Origin: Morella rubra
Taxonomy: Eukaryota > Streptophyta > Magnoliopsida > Fagales > Myricaceae
DNA length: 64,000 nucleotides
Assembly (NCBI GenBank): GCA_003952965.2
Contig: CM025850.1
Location: forward strand, 3,752,746-3,816,745
Reading direction: 5' to 3'
The translations under genes and the position numbers were made by a program. Position 1 is the first letter of the stretch; the number at the start of each line of letters is the position of its first letter. Under the pieces are notes generated by a model that saw only the letters and a list, made by a program, of their open reading frames with translations, had not been told where the DNA came from and searched no databases. This document shows, in pieces, positions 13,030 through 22,195 of this stretch.

Positions 13030-13263
13030 CTAGAGAACTGTGGCACACGAGCTAAGCTTGGTCTCTTGTTTTCTCCAAGGCAGGGTACTAATTGTGGCAC
13101 CTTTGAAGGACCTACCAAAATCAGCCAAGGAGATGTAATGTTGTTCTGCACATAAACTAGAAGCCATGGCAGAGCCGCAAGAGGGTGAAAATGGCTCAGA
13201 TATGCTGCTCGAAAGCGCGGTACTAGTATTGTGTATGGAATCCATTTTCGCTTGAGGCGGCAC
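13030..13263 (-). CDS. Possible orphan first exon, unknown protein
   Basis: Open frame of 77 aa on the - strand, starting MPPQAKMDSIHNTS and ending near CATVL. I do not recognise the family. It looks more gene-like than other short frames here because it is unusually GC-rich for the region and is preceded on the - strand by a C/T-rich stretch of about 220 bases (13280-13530), as many plant 5' leaders are. No following exon could be joined. It may be a captured gene piece or a decayed gene inside the segment that is missing from the other GDSL duplicate. Alternatively it is chance. Confidence 0.3.
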   Translation of the reverse strand: MPPQAKMDSIHNTSTALSSSISEPFSPSCGSAMASSLCAEQHYISLADFGRSFKGATISTLPWRKQETKLSSCATVL

Positions 13264-13279
13264 ATTCTCACACCGCGCG

Positions 13280-13530
13280 CTAAGAAAATGACGAGATGGA
13301 AGGCGTGGGAGAGAAAGATGATGAGGATGGTATCAGGAGGAGCGTGGGAGGAGGAAGACGGAAGACGAGATTTGAAATCGAAATACCAAAGGAAAATGGA
13401 GAAAAAGAGTTCGAAATAAAAAGAAGAAAAGGAAAAAAGAAAGGAGAGAAAAGAAATGGAGAAGAATGGAGGGAGAGAAGGGGGAAGCCGAGAAGGAGAT
13501 AGGCAAGGAGGCAAAGAAGAGAACGTTGCA
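13280..13530. repeat. Purine-rich tract (G/A on +, C/T on -)
   Basis: About 240 bases almost entirely of A and G on the + strand, producing long low-complexity frames on both strands that are not genes. It could be a 5' leader for the candidate exon at 13030-13263. Confidence 0.7.
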
Positions 13531-13599
13531 AAATGGAGATTGAAGCATTCTTTTTACTGTTCTTGTTACCATATATTTTTTTACAGTTCCTGTTACTAT

Positions 13600-14560
13600 A
13601 TATTGGTATTGTTTTTCGTAACGATCAGGAACCACGTGTCAGAAGATTATCACGTATGCATTAGGCCGTGTGGATTACAGACATTAGAATTTTTCACTTG
13701 CAGCAAAAGTATTAATATTAATTTAGGTATTTTAAAAATAATATTAAAAATAAATATGAATTAATTTATGTTTTCGTATGATGTTATTGAAATTCACTTA
13801 TCAAACCTGAAAAATAGTTTATATATTAGTTTTAAAACCTTTTTTCTATCTAAAATATTGTACAACATATTCTTTCACAATCAATTCAAATAGAGAAAAT
13901 AAAAACCTTTTTACTAAAGAATTACCGCAAGTGAAATATAACAGGTGAATTGGAATGTTAATGAACGTAATTAATATTTAAGTATTAAAGTATGATAGGA
14001 TAAGAAACAACAATTAAATGAGAGATCAATTTGATGGTGGGAGGCTATTTCTTATCATTGCGTTACTTCCAGTTGTCCCAGTGAAAATTTATAGGCTAAG
14101 AAATCACAAGGCAAATTTCATTTTAATAAAGCAAATAAAAAAAGTGAAAAAGAAAACTTCAAACAAAAATTCCCCATTTGGAGCGAAATCCAAATGTGAG
14201 AGGGATGACGGTTAAGAGGAAAAATTTTGTTTTTCACATTTAAAATACTATTTGTTGATTTTGTTGGGATAAAAATTTATAAAAGGAAAGAAACAAATTT
14301 TGACTTAAGGTTGTTGAGAAAGAAAATTATAGTAAAAAAGGAAAACTGTTTGGTTTTTAATGGAGGGACCACATGGATTCAATTTTTCTAAATTTATGAG
14401 AGAAAGGACACCAAAATGCCTAGCCTTTTTGGACCAGATTCTCTTCAATTTGTTACCAAAATTGGAACTTATGAATGGATCTTATAACATTCAATATTCA
14501 ATAAATGTTGTTTTGCTGTTTACTAATTGTACATTTTACATAAAGAGCATATCTACTAAC
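13600..14560 (+). repeat. Duplicated flank, copy 1 (pairs with 16735-17760)
   Basis: Matches the region after GDSL gene 3, for example GATCAGGAA followed by TTATTGAAATTCACTT and by AGAGATCAATTTGATGGTGG in both. It shows that GDSL genes 2 and 3 arose by tandem duplication of a block that included this intergenic sequence. A sub-segment at 14229-14328 is inverted relative to the other copy. Confidence 0.85.
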
Positions 14561-14741
14561 TAATTACTGAAGTAGTGGCCAAGAAGTTATGAGGTTTATT
14601 CTATGTGTATTAATTTCTCTATTTATATTCGTCCTGCACTTGGCTAATATCTATTCCTACTCGACCGCCTTTTGTTGACCCGTTCTGCAATATTCTTGCT
14701 GCTCTTCTAAATCTTCTTTTCGATTTTCCACCGCCGCTAAG

Positions 14742-16678
14742 ATGAAAATAGGGTTTGTCTTCTTTGCTCTTTTGATAGTCTCAAACATGAACTTTCACGT
14801 TCATGGAGAACCGAAAGTACCTTGTTTTTTAATTTTTGGAGACTCGCTAGCGGATATATATTGGCAATAATAACGTGGTTCAAACAAGCGCTAAAGCCAA
14901 TTACGAGCCATATGGTATTGACTTTCCTGGAGGACCAACAGGAAGGTTTACCAACGGTCGAACCACAGTTGACATAATAGGTTTTGATCCTTCCCTGGTC
15001 TCTTTCTCTCTTGGCAAGCCTCTAATTGGTTGCATTGGCTTTCTCCTTTCCTTTTGTCACTTGTTGTTTGCGTGATCTGTATCATGCTTTTCTGCAAGGG
15101 TACTTAATTTCTGTGTTTGTCGAGTTCCATTCACCACTTGCTAAACATGTGACCAGATATTTGTGTGGCTCAAAAGGTGTTCCTATTTTGTAAAGCGACT
15201 CCAAGGGAAGATATGTAAGTACACGCAATTTTAAGGCTGAGATGCTCTGTAGATCAATATTCTGCGATGGGTGGCAACATGTCTTTCAATCCGAACTGTC
15301 AAACATGATCAGCTTCCTCAAACTTCTTCGAAGTTGTTCCTTGGTTTGTTCATCCCTAATAATTACAATCCTCATGGTAAGTCTTCTCACTGCAGCTGAA
15401 CTTTTGGGCTTCGCCACCTACATTCCATCCTTTGCAAATGCTACGGGGTCGGATATACTCAAAGGAGTGAATTATGCATCTGGCTCAGCAGGAATCCGCG
15501 AAGAAACTGGGAAGCACTTGGTAATTAATCAATTTAACTTCTTCTTCATCTTGCGCTGGGATTTGTCATTAGATAGTTGCATTTATGTTTATATAAACAG
15601 ATCATCACGCGACAAATTAAAACTCTTCCTTGCAGGGTATTCGCTTCAGCTTGGATCAACAGTTTCAGCATCACAACCTTACAGTTTCAAGAACCGCTAA
15701 GATCCTAGAATTTAATCAAGCAGCAACCGAACACCTTAACAAGTGCATATATTCGGTTGGAATGGGAAGTAATGATTACATTAACAACTACTTCATGCCA
15801 AGTTTGTACCCGACAAGCCGCACATATACCAAGGAGGAATACGCTAAAGTTCTCATTCGACGGTTTTCGGAGCAAATAAAGGGCAGTAGTAGTGCTAGTG
15901 CTAGCTGAGGAGCTGCAAAATCATTTTCTGTTTTTTTATCCCCCCGTTCCGACTTATCACTGATCCTTTCCCTTTCCAATTCCCCTTTTCGATTGTGTTC
16001 TAGACTTTGTACTCGCACGGAGCGAGGAAGATTGCGTTGTTTGGAGCGGGACTGATAGGCTGCACGCCGCATGCATATGCACTGTAGTTGTGGGTTTGTG
16101 TACATGGCACAATGTGGTTTTTTTTTGGCGGCTTTATGTTTTTTTTTTTTTTTTTTTTTTTTAGATTCGTTTTTTTATGAACAAATGGGGTTCGGTGGGG
16201 GTGTAACGATATATATGTGTGTGGGCACTCTTTAACGGGGAGCTGAAAGATTCGTTGTGCGATCGTGCTAATGAAGAGTAGATCTACCTCGAGTGTGCAA
16301 AACTTATCTATGTGAACACCTTTGGGATGGGGAAGCCTCTTGAATCATCACCTCCTCGTACAATTCCTCGGACTTTCCTTAACTTTTATTGGTTTCTGAT
16401 CCCCTGTTCTGTAATCAATCAGTTCATAATTTATTTATTTTTTATAAAATTTTTGCGTTTCAGCTTTCACGGTTTTAAATGTTGGGTGCTGCAAATTAAG
16501 GAAAGATGGGCAGTGCATGATTTCCCAGCCACCTTGTCAGAACAGGTCCAATTACGCGTTCTACGACTCATTCCATCCTACAGAAGTTGCTAACAAAATC
16601 ACAGCGCACAGATCATACAATGCTTTTCTCCCATCCGATACGTATCCGATCGATATTAGTCACCTAGCTCAGCTTTGA
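14742..16678 (+). pseudogene. GDSL esterase/lipase gene 3, decayed duplicate of gene 2
   Basis: Exon positions by alignment to gene 2: 14742-14980, 15396-15520, 15636-15881, 16004-about 16390, 16464-16678. Lesions: exon 1 has four extra bases inside the catalytic block (GDSLAD is followed by a shifted frame and TAA at 14868); the exon 3 donor is GG instead of GT at 15882; exon 4 has a TAG after IGCTPHAYAL near 16085, then a stretch with a poly-T run (about 16110-16165) and scrambled sequence before homology resumes near 16225. Exons 2, 3 and 5 remain open and close to gene 2. With the catalytic serine block broken and splicing damaged, this cannot make an active enzyme. Confidence 0.93.
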
Positions 16679-16734
16679 TCGCAGGCCTCCCCTGGCTCTG
16701 TTGTTGGCATTATTTTTCACCAAAATAATATATA

Positions 16735-17760
16735 TGTCAATATTGTTTTCCGTAAAGATCAGGAATCACTTTTCAGAAGACTAGCTATCACCGTGTCACG
16801 TATGCACTAATAGGCCATGTCGATTACAGCTAGAATTTTTCAGTTGCAGCAAAAAGTATTACGATTAATTACTTTAGCTATTTTAAAAATAAATATGAAT
16901 TAATTTTTGTTTGCATATGATGTTATTGAAATTCACTTTTCAAACCTGAAAAATAGTTAATATATTAGTTTTAAGACCTTTTTTTATATCTAAAATATTG
17001 TACAACATATTCTTTAACAATCAATTCAAATATAGAAAACAAAAACCTTTTTACTAAAGAATTACCGTAATTGAAATATAACAGGTGAATTAATAGAATG
17101 TTAATGAACTAAGATAATTAATATTCAAGTATGAAATTATAATAGGATAAGAAACAACAATTAAATGAGAGATCAATTTGATGGTGGGAAGCTATTTCTT
17201 GTCAGTGACAGTGAAGAAAAATCACCAGGCAAATTTCCTTTTGATGGTTTGCAAGTGCACCAATGTCCCAGAGGAAGGAAGATATGAGTCAGGGCCGGGC
17301 ATCTCCTTGAATCAATATGCCAGTCGAGTAGGCTAAGATCTTATCCTTCACTTGAGAAGCAAGTGGTGATAACTTTGGTTTGCTCAGCTTTATTCGAAAG
17401 GGTGAGTTGATGCTTGGGTGTCTGCTGCTGCAGCCAGGCAAAATATATTTTTTCTATCTCAACAACTTTGAGTCAAATTTTGTTTCTTTCCTTTTTCTAA
17501 ATTTTTATCCCAACAAATTAAATCAATAACTACTATTTTAAATGAGAAAAACAAAAAAGGAAAAATGTTTGGTTTTTAAGGGAGGGACATGAGGAATTCA
17601 ATTTTTCTAGATTTAACGGGACATCAAAATAATGCATAGCTTTTTTTAGATTAGATTCTACAATTTGCTACCGAAATTAGATCAACTTATGGATGGATCT
17701 TATAACAATCAATATATGTTGTTATTCTCTTTACTAATTGAACCATTTAATTCGGACAGT
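16735..17760 (+). repeat. Duplicated flank, copy 2 (pairs with 13600-14560)
   Basis: Downstream of GDSL gene 3. Same sequence as copy 1 apart from small indels, an extra stretch at about 17245-17440 that copy 1 lacks, and the inverted sub-segment 17447-17552. Confidence 0.85.
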
Positions 17761-18267
17761 TAATTGAAGATAGTTTTGATTTATTTTTTTTGTTTTTTGC
17801 TTAGAGAAAGGTAAGTCTTGCATATGCCTGCTCTTAACTCCGTCATTGATTTACACTCTAACGTACTTAAAAGAGACATATATATCTACTAACCAGTTAC
17901 TGAAGCGGCCAAAAGGCTATGAGGTTTATTCTTTGTGTATTTCTCTACTAAACTTTGATAAATTCCTGAGGATTAGTACTTCTGGCTTCTATCAGTTACA
18001 CTATAAACGTACTAACCCTAAGAGTCAATTGAAAATTCTCATTTTCAGGCTGCTCCAATCCATGTCCTAAATTGTTAAACATACTTTCTAGAATTACAAT
18101 TTTGTCCAAAACTTTAAAGAATCCGCCTAGGTAGTTCTCTTTTACTGGCAAACTGAAGGTTAATTAGTAGCTATCACAATTAGAACATTGCAGAATGAGG
18201 TTATTATGCACAGATGAAGTAACAAACACAAATTTACTTTATGTTACGTACAAAGAGTACTGAAAAA
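17761..18267. other. Spacer before the assembly gap
   Basis: No gene recognised. The sequence is AT-rich. Confidence 0.5.
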
Positions 18268-19267
18268 NNNNNNNNNNNNNNNNNNNNNNNNNNNNNNNNN
18301 NNNNNNNNNNNNNNNNNNNNNNNNNNNNNNNNNNNNNNNNNNNNNNNNNNNNNNNNNNNNNNNNNNNNNNNNNNNNNNNNNNNNNNNNNNNNNNNNNNNN
18401 NNNNNNNNNNNNNNNNNNNNNNNNNNNNNNNNNNNNNNNNNNNNNNNNNNNNNNNNNNNNNNNNNNNNNNNNNNNNNNNNNNNNNNNNNNNNNNNNNNNN
18501 NNNNNNNNNNNNNNNNNNNNNNNNNNNNNNNNNNNNNNNNNNNNNNNNNNNNNNNNNNNNNNNNNNNNNNNNNNNNNNNNNNNNNNNNNNNNNNNNNNNN
18601 NNNNNNNNNNNNNNNNNNNNNNNNNNNNNNNNNNNNNNNNNNNNNNNNNNNNNNNNNNNNNNNNNNNNNNNNNNNNNNNNNNNNNNNNNNNNNNNNNNNN
18701 NNNNNNNNNNNNNNNNNNNNNNNNNNNNNNNNNNNNNNNNNNNNNNNNNNNNNNNNNNNNNNNNNNNNNNNNNNNNNNNNNNNNNNNNNNNNNNNNNNNN
18801 NNNNNNNNNNNNNNNNNNNNNNNNNNNNNNNNNNNNNNNNNNNNNNNNNNNNNNNNNNNNNNNNNNNNNNNNNNNNNNNNNNNNNNNNNNNNNNNNNNNN
18901 NNNNNNNNNNNNNNNNNNNNNNNNNNNNNNNNNNNNNNNNNNNNNNNNNNNNNNNNNNNNNNNNNNNNNNNNNNNNNNNNNNNNNNNNNNNNNNNNNNNN
19001 NNNNNNNNNNNNNNNNNNNNNNNNNNNNNNNNNNNNNNNNNNNNNNNNNNNNNNNNNNNNNNNNNNNNNNNNNNNNNNNNNNNNNNNNNNNNNNNNNNNN
19101 NNNNNNNNNNNNNNNNNNNNNNNNNNNNNNNNNNNNNNNNNNNNNNNNNNNNNNNNNNNNNNNNNNNNNNNNNNNNNNNNNNNNNNNNNNNNNNNNNNNN
19201 NNNNNNNNNNNNNNNNNNNNNNNNNNNNNNNNNNNNNNNNNNNNNNNNNNNNNNNNNNNNNNNNNNN
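18268..19267. other. Assembly gap, 1000 N
   Basis: Exactly 1000 unknown bases, which suggests a placeholder length rather than a measured distance. The long reading frame that spans it is an artefact. The sequence directly after the gap belongs to the repeat family seen at 24215, 36390 and 49460, so the gap probably hides repetitive DNA. Confidence 0.98.
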
Positions 19268-19372
19268 ATTTATTTTAAAAGGTTAAAGTGATAGAAAGAG
19301 ATAAATTTATTATTTAAATTATATTATCACGTGAGAAATAGTGATAAATTCATGGCAAGAGCTTAAATTATA
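19268..19372 (+). repeat. Repeat-family tail, left of the inserted transposon
   Basis: Matches about 24215-24335, 36390-36480 and 49455-49560 (shared phrase GGTGATAGAAAGAGATAAAT, or GTGAT with A for G here). The match continues on the far side of the transposon at 21541, so the two pieces were once contiguous. Confidence 0.85.
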
Positions 19373-19819
19373 AAATTTGACATTTTAATCTTTAGATTTA
19401 TACCACTTTTGCATTTAGATCCTTCGACAAAAATTGTCCCTCCCATCAACCTTCCGTCCATCTTATTAACAGAAGCTCAAGTCACGTCATCCTTATGTTC
19501 ATACGGTAAAGTAATAAACCAGGTAACCTGCCAACTCATCTTCCACATGGCTCAGGATCAAACGGCGTCGTCCACGAAGTCACTTCACACCTGCCAACCC
19601 ACATACACGCCACCCCCACCACACCCATCTCAACCGTCCCTCCCTCGCTCTGTTAGAGCCAACGTCTCAAATTTCACCACAAACCGCGTCTCTGCTCTTT
19701 TGTCTATATTTTTCTTCCGTTCAACTCACTACTCATTCATCGCTCGGTATTGCACTTTCACTCTCCTTCGAGGACACTCTCAGTCTTCTAGCTCCTCGTA
19801 CCCTCCCTCAACAATCACC

Positions 19820-20220
19820 ATGGCATGGATGCTGTCCCTAAAAGCTCTGCTCGTTTTGACGAGTGTGGTGTTCGTGGGTTTGGCTTTGAAGCTCTCTGCC
19901 ATTGGCGTTGGAATTCTGTGCCTCTCACGTGCCTCTCTTATGGGTCTCGCCTCTCTCCTGGCTCAAGCCCCCATATCTCTACCTCGACATCAACGGGATC
20001 ATCATTGGCATCGTTGCCTCTTTGCGGTTCCACCACAGCTCCGATCGAGACCATCAGCATGATCCAATGCCTCCTCCGGAGGCTCCAGAGGAGATCACGT
20101 CTGAGTTTGGCGTTTTGGAACCGACGGTGGCGCACGAGCTGAGAGAAGAGGCTCTGGAAGTGACTTCGGAGGTGACGAAGGCTGTGGTGGTGGTGAATGG
20201 CTCTGCAGAGGATTGCACGT
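19820..20220 (+). pseudogene. Captured fragment of a DUF4408-like small membrane protein
   Basis: Starts MAWMLSLKALLVLTSV with a hydrophobic first helix. The frame shifts near 19890-19905 and continues as PLLWVSPLSWLKPPYLYL, then INGIIIGIVASLRFHH, and later FGVLEPTV and VVVVNGSAED. From memory of the family, the WLKPPYLY plus NGIII pattern is typical of plant DUF4408 proteins (small membrane proteins of unknown function). About 150 bases of C/T-rich leader precede the ATG, so part of the donor promoter or 5' leader may have been captured too. The frameshift makes it non-functional as a copy of its donor, though the second frame (19902-20372) stays open for 156 aa. Confidence 0.6.
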
Positions 20221-20546
20221 TATTCACGTTACTCACGGTACTGGAAGTGACTTCGACCTTTGACACACTGTACACTGTACACATGTTATTCACGTTACTC
20301 CTGGAATCGAAATTTCCAGGTCAAATAACAACGTTTTTAACGACCGAGCATGTATATGGATGTTGTATATAGTGCGTGAAAACGAGAAAATTCCAAATGA
20401 GTTGTAAAAACAGTCATTGATGATTTCACTTTGCCGGGAGGTTAGTGCAGGTACGTTGGGGCGTCTCTGGGCTTTTTTCTTCAATGTTCTACCATGTTGA
20501 CTGCTTATGTTTTTTTTATGATGTTGGGGTCATATCTTCTTTCTAG

Positions 20547-21137
20547 GCACGCCTGAAGAATCTGGTTGACAAAGATGCAGAGGAGAAGTCAGATGCTGCT
20601 ACAGAGGCCTTGTTACAAGAGCTTGTTGTTGATGCCGAGGAGACTAAAAAGGAGGTGCTAAAGACGAAAAAAGGGACAAAATATATCATGTAGACTTATA
20701 TCTTGACAACATACAATTGCTTGTACCGTAGGCAACTGGAACTGTGGATGAGCAGCATCCCCTCCCTGAGGAAGATGTGGAACAAGCGTAAGTCTGTTTA
20801 TTATACTTGCATTTTGGAACTCTTCCTTCTTTAGGGCTAAAAACACATGTACTTCGTGTAAATACGTGGCCATCTGTGCTCCCAACTAGTTAAATATTTT
20901 CATCTGTATTGTGCTTCAGTTGCCATCCTGCTGCTCATGGTGGAAATGATATTAAACTGGAGATTAATTGGTCTTCTCGGAAGCACAGATGAACTGAATC
21001 AACAGGAAGAGGAACTTAGGGCTGAGTTCGAGGAGGTGGAAAGAAAACTTGAAGAAACTTTAGAGTTGCAGAGGCGAATGGAGAATGATGCTAAACAAAA
21101 GCGTCTCGCTGAGCAAAATGATAACGTGGAAGACTAA
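20547..21137 (+). pseudogene. Captured fragment of a ubiquitin-hydrolase-related (DUF629-type) protein
   Basis: Three exon pieces are visible: 20547 onward (ARLKNLVDKDAEEKSDAATE), about 20731-20788 (ATGTVDEQHPLPEEDVEQ) ending at a GTAAG donor, and about 20920-21134 (reached through TGCTTCAG), which encodes NQQEEELRAEFEEVERKLEE followed by TLELQRRMENDAKQKRLAEQ. These match, from memory, the acidic coiled-coil middle of plant ubiquitin carboxyl-terminal hydrolase-related proteins with DUF627/DUF629. The first piece runs into TAG near 20691 and the third changes frame near 20985, so the donor protein cannot be made. Introns are retained, showing capture of genomic DNA. Confidence 0.75.
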
Positions 21138-21540
21138 GTGCCTGGTTCCGCCTCTGAACCTGGTGAAGATGTTGGTTCAAGCGAGGAGCAGCAGCCAAAA
21201 CAATCGGGACCAGTACCCTCACCTGTTAGTGGAATCTGTTTTGGAAAGCTTAACTGGGCAGACTTTGCTCGAAATCATAAAGTGAAACCAGGGGAACTTT
21301 TGCTGCAGCAGCCAGGGCTAGCGTGGAATCAGTTCGGCAGGTGAAGTGGTTTATTGCTTGCCACGTGGACATATAAACGAAGTGGCTTGAGCTTCCGTTT
21401 CGAGAATGGAGGGAAGTCTGACGGATGGGCTTTTTTTTGTCAAAGGTCGAAAATATGAGGGTGTTTGATTTTAAGTTTGAAAATGACGGACCTAAATGCA
21501 AAAGTGGTATAAATTTAGGGATTAAAATGCTAATTTCTCT

Positions 21541-22009
21541 AATTTTAATTAATGCTTTTGTTTAGCATGTAACTTGATTGCCTCTGAAGGAAAAGTATGA
21601 AAAAACACTTATTTCTACTCATTGTACGTCAAAAAAAAATTACATGCGTCGCGTTGTTCAGTAAATATATACTTTTTTTTCTGGCAATTACGTACTTTCA
21701 TTTCAATTTCAGGGACACAGAAAGAGTGCTGAATGTAGTCGGAGATCAGGGCCGGTTAGAAGGCAAAGAGGCATCAAGTCTATTACATCATAGATAAAGG
21801 CCCAAAGGGCCCATAAACCAGCAGGCATTAAAGGATAGTAATAAATGGGCCGAAGGGCCCACATATCCTACCGGGGTCCACAGATACTCACCTCTTATAT
21901 TCCCATTCAATTGGTTGATATGTTTACGGACTTTGGATTATTGTCTTAATTTTGGTTTTCTCTGCGGATTTTTCAATGCAAGCCAGGGTTGTTTGGGGGC
22001 TATGGCTAC
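21541..22009 (+). repeat. Repeat-family tail, right of the inserted transposon
   Basis: Continuation of the repeat broken at 19372. Matches 24335-24850, 36477-36950 and 51060-51500 (shared phrase TTGATATGTTTACGGA, and CCCATTCAATTGGT before it). Contains C/G-rich phrases such as GGGCCCACA and GGGGTCCACAG. No gene. Confidence 0.8.
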
Positions 22010-22195
22010 AGAAGCCAAAGCTAGGGGGCTTGCGGAGCGCCATGGCTCCCTAGCTCCACAAAATTCTTTCAGAATTTTTTTTCTCTAATAATAAAATTTT
22101 TTTTTTAAAAGATTTTCTCTAATTTTTAATTTCTTACCCTTAAAAATTATTTATGTGTAATTGACCCCTAACGTTCAATTCTGACTTCATCCTGC
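22010..22195. mobile_element. Small MITE, copy 1 (GACGAAG-type ends)
   Basis: About 185 bases, the left end near AAGCTAGGGGGC and the right end CTGACTTCATCCTG. Same element as 33761-33940, where the inverted ends are better preserved. Non-coding. Confidence 0.55.

Larger units (their letters stand above)
19373..21540. mobile_element. Pack-MULE-like transposon carrying host gene fragments
   Basis: Inserted in a repeat whose uninterrupted form is present three times elsewhere in the window. Ends are inverted repeats: the left contains ATACCACTTTTGCATTTAG at about 19400 and the right, complemented, has the same string from about 21510. The arms stay alignable for about 180 bases (19378-19560 against 21310-21530). 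No transposase is seen. The interior holds parts of two unrelated host genes with intron-like spacers still in place, so capture was at the DNA level. Long inverted ends plus captured exons are the hallmark of Pack-MULEs. The 9-bp target duplication expected of that class is not clear here (only TAA is unambiguous), so another TIR class is possible. Confidence 0.8.

Noticed and set aside
13011..13764. Several frames on both strands
   Set aside because: Most are products of the purine-rich tract at 13280-13530; only the 13030-13263 frame was kept, at low confidence.
18241..19278. 345-aa open frame
   Set aside because: It is almost entirely the run of N between 18268 and 19267.
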